NCBI GenBank assembly: GCA_014377495.1
Contig: JACMPN010000654.1
Span: 1 to 18,893, forward strand
From: Candidatus Sericytochromatia bacterium
GTDB taxonomy: Bacteria; Cyanobacteriota; Sericytochromatia; JACMPN01
Reading direction: 5' to 3'
DNA: 18,893 bases
The first letter of the stretch is position 1. Each line of letters starts with the position of its first letter. The translations under genes were made by a program, and so were the position numbers. Positions 6,571 to 14,402 of this stretch are shown here, one piece after another. The notes under the pieces are model-generated. The model saw only the letters and a program-made list of their open reading frames with translations, was not told where the DNA came from and ran no database searches.

Positions 6571-7947
6571 ATGGTATTTCCTGCTGATTCCCGGGCCACC
6601 TGGATCGCCTCATGGCACGATCGCCGGGTCGTCGTGCTCGGCGGGGCCCGCTCCGGGATCGCCGCCGCCACCGTGCTGCAAACCCTCGGCGCCCGGACCG
6701 TCCTCAGTGACCGGGGCCAGCTGGGTGCCCCGACCATGGACCAGCTCACCACCGTCGGCATCACCTGTGAAGGCGGCGGCCACAGCGCCACCCTGCTCGA
6801 TGACGCCGTGATGGTCGTCCCCTCGCCCGGCATCCCCCTCGATGCCCCGATTTTGACTGAGGCCGTCCGCCGGGGCATCCCCTTGATCGGTGAAATCGAA
6901 CTCGCCTATCGCCTCTGCCCCTCGCCGATGGTGGCCATCACCGGCAGCAACGGCAAAACGACGACGACCAGCCTGATCGATGCCATCCTGCAGGCCCAGG
7001 GCCGCAACGTCGGCTGTGGCGGGAACATCGGCCTGCCCCTGGTTTCCATCGCCCAGCAGGCCTGGGAGGTCCTGGTGGCTGAGATCAGCACCTTCCAGCT
7101 GGAAACCGTGCACGAGCTGGCCCCGGAAACGGCCGTGCTGCTCAACCTCTATGACAATCACCTGGACCGTCACGGCAGCCGTGACGTGTATTTCGGCCTG
7201 AAGGCGAAGCTCTTCGCCCGGCAGACGGCCTCGGACCGGGCCGTCTACAACGCCGATCAGCCAGAGATCGTCCGCCGCCTGTCCGGCATCGCCAGCCGTC
7301 ATTTCCCGTTCAGCCGTCTGCAAACCCTCCCGAACGGCACCGGCCTCGCCGACGGCTGGGTCGTCGTCTGGGAAGACGGTCAGGTGACACCCGTCATGCC
7401 CGTCAGCGAGATCCCGCTGCCCGGCGACCACAACGTCGAAAACGTCCTCGCCGCCGTCGCCGCAGCGTGGCCCTACTGCAACGACGTTGCCGCCCTGCGG
7501 GAGACGATCCGGACCTTCACGGGCGTCCACCACCGCCTCGAAGCCGTCCGTCGGCTCGACGGGCGGGACTACGTCAACGACTCCAAAGCGACGAACTATG
7601 AAGCCGCCCGCCGGGCCCTGATCAGCTTTCGCCGGCCGCTCATCTGGATCGGCGGTGGTCGTGACAAAGGGGGCGACTTCCGGGAACTCACCGAAGCCGT
7701 CGCCGCCGGCGTCCGGCACGCCGTGCTGATGGGCGAGGCGGGACCGAGCTTTGCCACACGCCTGGCCGAAACGGGTTACACGGCGACCACCGTCGTCGGT
7801 ACTCTGGAAGAGGCGGTCTCGACGGCCCGGCACCTCAGTGAACCGGAGGACGTGATCCTCTTCTCGCCGGCCTGCACCAGCTTTGACCAATTCAACAACT
7901 ATGAGGAGCGTGGGGATGTCTACAAAGCCATCGTCCAAGCCCTCTAA
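6571..7947 (+). CDS. murD: UDP-N-acetylmuramoyl-L-alanine:D-glutamate ligase
   Basis: MurD adds D-glutamate to UDP-MurNAc-L-alanine using ATP, in the cytoplasm. The 458 residues match the usual length. The N-terminal Rossmann part carries VVVLGGARSGIAAA. The central ATPase domain has GSNGKTTTTSL around residue 125. The C-terminal domain has VNDSKATN near 337, GGGRDKGGDF and the typical MurD ending SPACTSFDQFNNYEERGD. ATG at 6571 is chosen because the Rossmann fold begins 19 residues later and GGAGAAGGA (6550-6558) lies 12 nt upstream. The open frame extends back into mraY, but those residues are not MurD-like. The 3' end overlaps ftsW by 32 bp. The 91 bp between mraY and murD contain no recognised signal besides this ribosome site. 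Confidence 0.97.
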   Translation: MVFPADSRATWIASWHDRRVVVLGGARSGIAAATVLQTLGARTVLSDRGQLGAPTMDQLTTVGITCEGGGHSATLLDDAVMVVPSPGIPLDAPILTEAVRRGIPLIGEIELAYRLCPSPMVAITGSNGKTTTTSLIDAILQAQGRNVGCGGNIGLPLVSIAQQAWEVLVAEISTFQLETVHELAPETAVLLNLYDNHLDRHGSRDVYFGLKAKLFARQTASDRAVYNADQPEIVRRLSGIASRHFPFSRLQTLPNGTGLADGWVVVWEDGQVTPVMPVSEIPLPGDHNVENVLAAVAAAWPYCNDVAALRETIRTFTGVHHRLEAVRRLDGRDYVNDSKATNYEAARRALISFRRPLIWIGGGRDKGGDFRELTEAVAAGVRHAVLMGEAGPSFATRLAETGYTATTVVGTLEEAVSTARHLSEPEDVILFSPACTSFDQFNNYEERGDVYKAIVQAL

Positions 7948-9088
7948 CCGTCCCGACGTGCTCCTGCTCGCCGTCGCCCTGGCGCTGACGCTGCTGGGGC
8001 TCGTGACGATTTTGTCGGCTTCGGGCTACGTCGCCCAGCAGAACCTCCATGACGGCGCCTACTTTTTCAAACGGCAGGCGGCCTGGGCCGGGCTCGGCCT
8101 CATTGCGATGGGCATCGGGGCGACGGCCCGCCTGGACTGGGTCAAGCGCCTGATCCGGCCCGCGGTCATCGGCACGACCCTGTTGCTGCTGGCGACCCAT
8201 CTGCCGGGCATCGGGGTGAACATCAAGGGCGCCAACCGCTGGCTGCATATCGGCCCGATGAGCCTGCAGCCGTCCGAACCAGCCAAACTGGTGCTGATCC
8301 TCTTTGCCGCCCTCGTCCTCTCCCATCCGTCCTATCGCCAGCTCAACTGGAAAGAACGCCTGGAAGTCCTCGTCCCCGGCGCCGGTCTCGTCATCCTCGT
8401 CCTGATCCAGCCCGATCTGGGCACGGCGATGGTCATGTCCTGGGGACTGCTGGCCGTCTACATCGCCGCCGGCCTGAGCTGGGTCAAGCTGGGCGGCCTG
8501 TTGTCTGCGGCCACCGTCGGCATCCTGCTGATGGCCTCGCAAATCCCCTATCAGAAAGCCCGCCTCGTCGCCTATATGGACCCTTGGAGCGATGCCCGGG
8601 GGATCGGCTTCCATCTCGTGCAATCCCTGTTGGCCATCGGCTCGGGCGGCATCTTCGGCGAAGGTATCGGCCAGAGCATGCAAAAGCTCTTCTACCTGCC
8701 GGAAGGCCACACGGACTTCATCTTTGCCGTCTTTGCCGAGGAAACAGGCCTCGTCGGCACGATCGGGCTGCTGATCCTGCTCTCGCTGTTTGCCTCCCGG
8801 GGTTTCCGGATCGCCCGCAAAGCCCGCGATCCCTTTGCCAAGCTGCTGGCCTCGGGCCTGACAGGGATGATCGTCGGCCAGGCCCTGCTGAACATCAGCG
8901 TCGTCACCGCCAGCGTGCCCACGACGGGCATCCCACTGCCCTTTATCAGCTTTGGCGGCTCGTCGCTATGCCTCAACCTGCTCTGCGTCGGTCTGCTGCT
9001 GAATATCAGCCGCCATCAAAGCCCCCGGCTGGCCCTGGTCGCCAAGGAACCGCTCGCCCACAAGCCTGCGGCGGGACCCGTCAAATGA
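7916..9088 (+). CDS. ftsW: SEDS-family septal peptidoglycan glycosyltransferase FtsW
   Basis: FtsW polymerises lipid II at the division site together with a class B penicillin-binding protein, which is not in this window. The 390-residue protein has about ten membrane segments and the SEDS signatures KGANRWLHIG, LQPSEPAKL, the extracellular loop LPEGHTDFIFA (catalytic Asp region) and GIPLPFISFGGSS. ATG at 7916 is preferred because GAGGAG (7903-7908) lies 7 nt upstream. An earlier in-frame start at 7883 would add 11 residues from within murD. The gene overlaps the murD end by 32 bp and its own stop overlaps the murG start as ATGA. RodA is the main alternative, but the position between murD and murG is the classic one for ftsW. 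Confidence 0.95.
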   Translation: MSTKPSSKPSNRPDVLLLAVALALTLLGLVTILSASGYVAQQNLHDGAYFFKRQAAWAGLGLIAMGIGATARLDWVKRLIRPAVIGTTLLLLATHLPGIGVNIKGANRWLHIGPMSLQPSEPAKLVLILFAALVLSHPSYRQLNWKERLEVLVPGAGLVILVLIQPDLGTAMVMSWGLLAVYIAAGLSWVKLGGLLSAATVGILLMASQIPYQKARLVAYMDPWSDARGIGFHLVQSLLAIGSGGIFGEGIGQSMQKLFYLPEGHTDFIFAVFAEETGLVGTIGLLILLSLFASRGFRIARKARDPFAKLLASGLTGMIVGQALLNISVVTASVPTTGIPLPFISFGGSSLCLNLLCVGLLLNISRHQSPRLALVAKEPLAHKPAAGPVK

Positions 9089-10233
9089 CGGGCGTCGCTC
9101 TGACCGGCGGCGGCACCGGCGGTCACCTCTATCCCCTTATCGCCGTCGCCGATGCCCTGCGGGGGCTGGCCCCCGACCTGCCGATCACCTTCGTCGGCAG
9201 CGATTCCCGCCTGGAAGCGACAGCAGTGCCGGCAGCCGGCTATCCCTTTGTCGCTTTGCCCGTCGTCACCGTCCCCCGCAAACCGGGCCTGCCGATGCTG
9301 CATGCCCTGGGCAAGCTCGTCCAGAGCTTCCGCCTGGCCCGGACCTGGCTCCTGACGGCACGGCCGGACGTCGTCATCGGCGCCGGCGGCTACATCAGCG
9401 TGCCCTTGGTCCTGGCAGCGGCGACGGCCGGGGTGCCGATCGTTCTGCTGGAACAGAATGCCGATGCCGGTCTGGCCACCAGAGGGCTGGCCCGATTGGC
9501 CACGCGGGTCTGCGTCAGCTTTCCCGAAACGGCCGAACATCTGCCCAGGGCTGTCTGGACCGGCAACCCGCTGCGGAACGGCTTCGGCCGGCGGGAACGC
9601 CAACCGGAACAGTTCGGCCTCGATCCCCAGCGCCCGACGCTGTTGATCATGGGTGGCAGCCTGGGGGCCCGCCGGATCAACGCCGTGGCCACCGCATTGG
9701 CCGGCAAACTCCTGGCCGAGACCGACTGGCAGGTGGTCCACCTCAGTGGGGAGGGCGGGTATGCCGACGCCCGGGCCGCATTGGTCCAACATGGCGTCAC
9801 CAGCGACCGGTATCAGCTGCTGCCCTACGGCACGGATATGCCGGGCCTGTTGGCCGCCACCGATCTGGCGATCGCCCGGGCCGGAGCCACGTCGGTCGCC
9901 GAACTGGCCGTGGCCGGCGTGCCGACGATTTACATCCCCTACCCGGGTGCCGGCCGGCATCAGGAAGCCAATGCCCGGGCCGCAGTCACCGCCGGTGCCG
10001 CACGGCTCCTCGATGAAGATGGACTAGACGAGCACACGCTTTGGGCGGAGATCTCACCGCTTCTACGTGACCAAGAGACACGCTTGGCGATGGCTTCCGC
10101 CTGTGCGACAATCGCAGTGCCAGGCGCGGCCTCGACCATCGCCCAACAGATCCTGACGATGCTGCCAGCAAGGCACCATCCCAGCCAATCGCATCCCGCC
10201 GCAGGCACGCCACAAGAAGGGACCTCCGTGTGA
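9085..10233 (+). CDS. murG: UDP-GlcNAc:lipid I N-acetylglucosaminyltransferase
   Basis: MurG adds GlcNAc to lipid I at the cytoplasmic membrane face, giving lipid II. The 382-residue protein has the GT-B family motifs GGGTGGHLYP at 8-17, GAGGYISVP, GNPLR, and the donor-binding RAGATSVAELAVAG followed by PYPGAGRHQEANA. Two positions differ from the usual consensus. The HEQN motif reads LEQN (Leu122), and GGSQGAR reads GGSLGAR (Leu193). The last 25 residues (from about LPARHHPSQS) are a polar tail longer than in most homologues. Start ATG overlaps the ftsW stop as ATGA, and its stop overlaps the murC GTG start as GTGA, so translation is probably coupled on both sides. Confidence 0.96.
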   Translation: MTGVALTGGGTGGHLYPLIAVADALRGLAPDLPITFVGSDSRLEATAVPAAGYPFVALPVVTVPRKPGLPMLHALGKLVQSFRLARTWLLTARPDVVIGAGGYISVPLVLAAATAGVPIVLLEQNADAGLATRGLARLATRVCVSFPETAEHLPRAVWTGNPLRNGFGRRERQPEQFGLDPQRPTLLIMGGSLGARRINAVATALAGKLLAETDWQVVHLSGEGGYADARAALVQHGVTSDRYQLLPYGTDMPGLLAATDLAIARAGATSVAELAVAGVPTIYIPYPGAGRHQEANARAAVTAGAARLLDEDGLDEHTLWAEISPLLRDQETRLAMASACATIAVPGAASTIAQQILTMLPARHHPSQSHPAAGTPQEGTSV

Positions 10234-11615
10234 ACGCTCCGGAACAGCTGCACTTCATCGGCATCGGCGGGATCGGCATGTCCGCCCTCGCCCTGGTTGC
10301 CTTGGAACTGGGTAGCCAGGTCAGCGGCTCCGACCGGAACGATTCCTCTCTGATCGACAAACTGCGCCGCAAGGGCGCCACGATCACCATCGGCCACGAC
10401 GCCGACACGATGCCCAAGGGCAACCCGCTAGTCGTCGTCTCCACAGCCATCAAGGCCGACAACCCGGAACTCGTCTCGGCCAAAGCCCGCAACCTGATTA
10501 TCTGGCACCGTTCGCAACTGCTGAACCATTTCATGGGCCAGAGCCGTAGCCTCGCCATTACCGGCACCCACGGCAAGACGACGACAAGCGCCATGGCCGC
10601 CTACGTCCTCGATCAGGCCGGCTTTGCCCCGACGAGCTTCATCGGCGGCGAAGTGCCCCAGTTGTCCGGCAACGGCTGCCTGGGCTCCGGGTCCTATCTG
10701 GTCGCCGAAGTCGACGAATCGGACCGCTCGCTGCGGGCCCTTTCGGCCGCCATGGTCGTCGTCACCAACCTGGAACTGGACCATCTGGACCACTACAAGG
10801 ACCTTGACGAGATCATCGAGACGATGGCCACCTTTATCCGGGGCGTGCCGGCCGACGGTACGATCATCCTCTGCGCCGACGATGCCGGCACCATGGAATT
10901 GCGCTCCCGCCTCGACCGGGAAGTCGTCACCTACGGGACCGTGGCCACCGCCAACGTGCGGGCCGAAGGCATCCGGCTGACCAACGAGGGCTCATTCTTC
11001 ACCGTCTTCGACGAAGGCGATGCCCTGGGTGAGTTCCACCTGTCCGTGCTCGGCCATCACAACGTCCTGAACGCCCTGAGCGTGATCGCCTCCGCCCGCC
11101 GCCTCGGCGTGCCGCTGCCGGCGCTTAAAGCGGCCCTGAGCACCTTTAACTCGGTCGCCCGCCGCTTCCAGACGGTCGGCGACTTTGCCGGCATGCGGGT
11201 CATCGACGACTACGCCCACCACCCCAGCGAGATCCGGGCCGTGCTGGCTGCCGCCCGCCTGACCGGCATGCCGATCACGGCGGTCTTCCAGCCCCACCGC
11301 TACAGCCGGCTGACGGCGTTCCTTGAGGATTTCGGTGCGTCCCTGACCGGAGCCGACCGGGTCATCGTCACGGACGTTTACCCCGCCGGCGAGTCGCCTG
11401 CCGACTTTCCTGTCGACTCCTCCCATCTGGCCGAGTCGGTCCGCCGCCAGGCCCCAACCATGGACGTCGCCTACCTGACCAGCTTCGATGCCGTGGCCGA
11501 ACATCTGCGGGCCAATGCCCGTCCCGGCGAACTGCTGCTGATGCTGGGCGCTGGCGACATCACAAAGCTCGCCCACCGCCTGGCAGACGCCGCCCCGGTC
11601 GCTACGGCCGGCTGA
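10230..11615 (+). CDS. murC: UDP-N-acetylmuramate:L-alanine ligase
   Basis: MurC makes the first amino acid addition to UDP-MurNAc, using ATP, in the cytoplasm. The 461 residues are a normal length. Visible motifs are the N-terminal nucleotide-binding FIGIGGIGMSALA, the ATPase loop GTHGKTTTSA near residue 112, EVDESDRS, TNLELDHLDHY and the C-terminal DDYAHHPSEI near 327, followed by FQPHRYSR. GTG at 10230 is chosen because AAGAAGGGA lies 7 nt upstream and FIGIGG begins nine residues later. It overlaps the murG stop by 4 nt. It ends 2 nt before murB, so murC and murB are adjacent but not fused, as is common in many Gram-positive and cyanobacterial genomes. Confidence 0.97.
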   Translation: MNAPEQLHFIGIGGIGMSALALVALELGSQVSGSDRNDSSLIDKLRRKGATITIGHDADTMPKGNPLVVVSTAIKADNPELVSAKARNLIIWHRSQLLNHFMGQSRSLAITGTHGKTTTSAMAAYVLDQAGFAPTSFIGGEVPQLSGNGCLGSGSYLVAEVDESDRSLRALSAAMVVVTNLELDHLDHYKDLDEIIETMATFIRGVPADGTIILCADDAGTMELRSRLDREVVTYGTVATANVRAEGIRLTNEGSFFTVFDEGDALGEFHLSVLGHHNVLNALSVIASARRLGVPLPALKAALSTFNSVARRFQTVGDFAGMRVIDDYAHHPSEIRAVLAAARLTGMPITAVFQPHRYSRLTAFLEDFGASLTGADRVIVTDVYPAGESPADFPVDSSHLAESVRRQAPTMDVAYLTSFDAVAEHLRANARPGELLLMLGAGDITKLAHRLADAAPVATAG

Positions 11616-11617
11616 GG

Positions 11618-12532
11618 ATGGAGATCCAGCACGACGTCCCGTTGGCCAAGTTTTCCACCTGGCGGATCGGCGGGAGAGCCGAAACCGTCTACCTGCCCAA
11701 GACGATCGCCGAAGCTCAGGAAGCCATCCGGATTTGTCTGGCCGCAGACCAGAAACCCGTCATCCTCGGCGGGGGCAGTAACCTCCTGATCAGCGACCGC
11801 TTCAGCGACATGCGGCGCCCGGTCATCCGGTTGGCCGACAATTTCGCCGGCGTCACCTTCGAGGACGACCGGGCCACCGCTCTGGCCGGCACCCGGTTGA
11901 TGCCCTTTTGCCAGTCGGCGATGACCCACGGCTTGGGCGGGATGGAATTCATCAGCGGGGTGCCGGGCACCATCGGCGGCGCTGTGGTCATGAACGCCGG
12001 CTGCTGGGGTGACGAGATGGCGGCACACATCGTCTCGGTGACCCTGCTGCAGCCGGACGGCGAAGTGAAGGAGGCACCGGCCTCCGAACTGGGTTACAGC
12101 TACCGGCACAGCGCCCTGCAAGACTCCGGCACCGTCGTGCTCGCCGCCACCCTGCAGATGACCCGCTTGCCCATCCCCGAGATCGCCGAGACGCTGAACC
12201 GGCTGAAAATCGAACGGAACACCAAGCAGCCGACCAACCAGTTGAATGCCGGCTCCGTCTTCCGCAACCCGCCCGGTGATTTTGCCGCCCGGCTGATCGA
12301 TCAGGCGGGGGCCAAGGGCCTGCGCTGCGGCCAGGCCCAGATCTCGGACCGCCATGCCAACTTCCTCGTCAACCTCGGCGGCGCCAAAGCCGACGAGGTC
12401 TATACCCTGATCCATCATGTCCAACAACATATCCGAGCCACGACAGGCATCGACTTGCAAACCGAGGTGGTGCTGATTGGCGACTTCGCGCCCGTCCCAG
12501 GCTGGACGCCGGAGCCCGCAGCAGCGACGTGA
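11618..12532 (+). CDS. murB: UDP-N-acetylenolpyruvoylglucosamine reductase
   Basis: MurB is an FAD enzyme that reduces UDP-GlcNAc-enolpyruvate to UDP-MurNAc with NADPH. The 304-residue form matches the shorter type II class. The FAD-binding part shows TWRIGGRAE near 14-22, ILGGGSNLLISD at 49-60 and SGVPGTIGGAVVMNAG at 113-128. The C-terminal substrate part has the proton-donor Ser213 in AGSVFRNP, LIDQAGAKGLRCG, and Glu283 in LQTEVVLIG. It starts with ATG 2 nt after the murC stop, without a strong separate ribosome site, which suggests reinitiation from murC. The last 56 bp overlap ftsQ in another frame. Confidence 0.96.
   Translation: MEIQHDVPLAKFSTWRIGGRAETVYLPKTIAEAQEAIRICLAADQKPVILGGGSNLLISDRFSDMRRPVIRLADNFAGVTFEDDRATALAGTRLMPFCQSAMTHGLGGMEFISGVPGTIGGAVVMNAGCWGDEMAAHIVSVTLLQPDGEVKEAPASELGYSYRHSALQDSGTVVLAATLQMTRLPIPEIAETLNRLKIERNTKQPTNQLNAGSVFRNPPGDFAARLIDQAGAKGLRCGQAQISDRHANFLVNLGGAKADEVYTLIHHVQQHIRATTGIDLQTEVVLIGDFAPVPGWTPEPAAAT
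12463..12469 (+). promoter_or_regulatory. Ribosome binding site of ftsQ inside murB
   Basis: GAGGTGG lies 7 nt upstream of the TTG at 12477. An in-frame TGA sits directly before that TTG (12474-12476), so no earlier ftsQ start is possible. The next in-frame ATG, about 35 codons later, would delete the basic N-terminus and part of the membrane helix. Confidence 0.5.
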
Positions 12533-13274
12533 CAAGCTGCAAGCCAGGCGCCGTCGGTGGCGCCTTTTTGGGCTGTTCATCATGGTCTGTTGGTCGGTGG
12601 CGCTCTATTGGGCGGTCAGCCAGCCGTTCTGGCACCTGACGGAGGTGCGGGCCACCTCGCCCGATGCGACGATCACCGCCTGGACAAAGGCCCAATTGCA
12701 ACCCGCCATCGGCCTGCACATCCTGCAGGTCGATCCCCAGCGTTGGCAGCAGCGCCTGGAAGCCAACCCCCTCGTCAAACGGGCGGTCGTCCGACGCTGG
12801 CTCCTGCCCAGCCGCATGGAGGCTGCCGTGAGCGTGCGGCGGGCCTGGTTCCAGGGGATCTGGGCGGACGCCACCGACGGCGACAAAGTCGGGCTGATCG
12901 ACCGTGAGGGACATGTCCTGCGCTTGCCAGGCGACACGAAAACCGAGTCGGGTCTGGTCTTCCGCATCGCCCCGCCCCACGGCAACCGGGTAGCGGAGAA
13001 CGTCCTGGCCGGTGTCGCCCTGTTGATCGCCTACAACGAACACGAGGCCCTGCCGGCCAACGGGTTCTTCAACCTGACGCACCCGCAGAATGTCGTCTGG
13101 TATGGCGACGGCGTCACCGTCTGGCTGGGTGATCTGGCGGAGTTCCCCGACCAATTGAAGGTAAAACTCGGGGGAATTCTCCCTTTGCTGTTGCCGTTGG
13201 CCAAGGAAAAGGGCAAGAATCTCCAGTATCTGGATTTACGTGACTGGCAAAATCCCATCTTGAAAATCAAATGA
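12477..13274 (+). CDS. ftsQ: Cell division protein FtsQ/DivIB
   Basis: FtsQ (DivIB) is a bitopic divisome protein that links early and late division proteins. The 265 residues show a very basic cytoplasmic head (residues 1-29, including RRRRWR) and one membrane helix at 30-48. A POTRA domain follows at about 52-122 (FWHLTEVRAT, LHILQVDPQRWQQRLEANPLVKRAVVRR), then a beta domain of the FtsQ/DivIB type up to the end. The TTG start is fixed by the TGA just upstream and a ribosome site within murB, which the gene overlaps by 56 bp. Its stop overlaps the next ATG as ATGA. Recognition rests on architecture and position rather than strong sequence conservation, which is normal for this family. Confidence 0.9.
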   Translation: MATSRPSQAGRRSPQQRRDKLQARRRRWRLFGLFIMVCWSVALYWAVSQPFWHLTEVRATSPDATITAWTKAQLQPAIGLHILQVDPQRWQQRLEANPLVKRAVVRRWLLPSRMEAAVSVRRAWFQGIWADATDGDKVGLIDREGHVLRLPGDTKTESGLVFRIAPPHGNRVAENVLAGVALLIAYNEHEALPANGFFNLTHPQNVVWYGDGVTVWLGDLAEFPDQLKVKLGGILPLLLPLAKEKGKNLQYLDLRDWQNPILKIK

Positions 13275-14002
13275 ACCTGCAGAACCTCCGACCGGCCCTG
13301 GGCTGGCAAATCCCCGTCAGCCTGATCGCCATGGGCCTGGGTTTTTTGCTGACCCTGCAGTTCAAGGCGCAGGTGACGTACAAGCAGTCCCTGGCCCCGA
13401 GCAAGCGCCTGGAACAGCTGACCCAGGCCTGGCGCCAGTCCGAGCGGAAGCGCATCGCCCTGGAAGAGGACGTCACCGGCATGCGCCGCAAGCTGCAGAG
13501 CCTGGGGGGCAACCCGAACACGAACACGCATGAAACCAATGCCGGGCGGGTGGTCGATTCCCGTCTGCAGGCGGGCCTGACGACGGTGACCGGGCCGGGT
13601 GTGCTGCTCACCCTCAGCGACGGTGACGATCAGCCGGGCAGCAGCATGGTTTCGAAGCGGCTCAATGCGGACGACCTGCTGAAGCTCGTCAACGAACTGC
13701 GCGTGGCGGACGCCGAGGCGATCTCCCTGAACGGCCTGCGCCTGATCAGCCAATCGGAGGTCGTCACGGCCGGCAGCGGGATCATGGCCAACCAGCAACG
13801 GCTGTCACGGCCGTATACCCTGGTGGCCATCGGCGACACGGTCATCCTGGCAGGCGGCCTGCGGGCCAAGGGGGGCGTTTTGGAAAACCTGCAATTCTAT
13901 GCGACCCACGTGACGATCAGCCCCCAAAAATCGCTGACGGTGCCGGCCTACAAGGGGCGGATCGCCCTGAAGTACGCCCTACCGGCGACAGACGAAAGGT
14001 AA
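13271..14002 (+). CDS. DUF881 (YlxW-like) membrane-anchored protein
   Basis: A 243-residue protein with one N-terminal membrane helix (about 12-30) and a coiled coil at about 42-80 (SKRLEQLTQAWRQSERKRIA). A DUF881 domain of alpha/beta type fills the remainder (GPGVLLTLSDGDD, LVNELRVADAEAISLNGLRL, YTLVAIGDTVILAGGLRAKGG). DUF881 proteins of Bacillota and Actinobacteria are encoded between ftsQ/divIB and ftsZ, next to sbp, as here. They have no established activity, although a role near the divisome is often supposed. It starts by ATGA overlap with the ftsQ stop and ends 5 nt before sbp, so it belongs to the same transcript. Confidence 0.92.
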   Translation: MNLQNLRPALGWQIPVSLIAMGLGFLLTLQFKAQVTYKQSLAPSKRLEQLTQAWRQSERKRIALEEDVTGMRRKLQSLGGNPNTNTHETNAGRVVDSRLQAGLTTVTGPGVLLTLSDGDDQPGSSMVSKRLNADDLLKLVNELRVADAEAISLNGLRLISQSEVVTAGSGIMANQQRLSRPYTLVAIGDTVILAGGLRAKGGVLENLQFYATHVTISPQKSLTVPAYKGRIALKYALPATDER

Positions 14003-14007
14003 GCGGC

Positions 14008-14364
14008 ATGTGGATACCACTTTTCGGGGTCATCATCGGCATCGTCCTGGGGTTGCTCGTCCCGTTCAGCATTCCGGCGGCCTGGACCAAGTACACGTCT
14101 GTGGCCGTACTGGCCGCGCTGGATACGGGCGTCGGTGGAATCAAGGCCGGCCTGGAGCATCACTTTAGCCTGGTGGTCTTCGCCAGTGGCTTTACGTTCA
14201 ACATCCTAATTGCTACGCTACTCGTGTACTTGGGCGATTCATTGGGAGTCGACCTGTACCTAGCAGCGATCCTGGTTTTCGGCGTGCGGCTCTTCACAAA
14301 CACAACGATCATCCGCCGCATTCTGATCGACCGTTTCTGGCCGCGCAGCGGGACTCAAACCTGA
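14008..14364 (+). CDS. sbp: Small basic protein Sbp (DUF1290)
   Basis: A 118-residue integral membrane protein with three hydrophobic segments (about 2-23, 30-48 and 54-95) and a basic C-terminus (RRILIDRFWPR). Characteristic Sbp phrases are YTSVAVLAALDTGVGGIKAG and YLGDSLGVDLYLAAILVFG. The family is found between ftsQ/ylxW and ftsZ in Bacillota and Actinobacteria and has no known biochemical role. ATG at 14008 follows GAAAGGTAA and lies 5 nt after the DUF881 stop. A 38-bp gap leads to ftsZ. Confidence 0.93.
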   Translation: MWIPLFGVIIGIVLGLLVPFSIPAAWTKYTSVAVLAALDTGVGGIKAGLEHHFSLVVFASGFTFNILIATLLVYLGDSLGVDLYLAAILVFGVRLFTNTTIIRRILIDRFWPRSGTQT

Positions 14365-14402
14365 GACCACCTGCACAGGCAACTTTCGCGGGAGTCGAAA
14401 CA

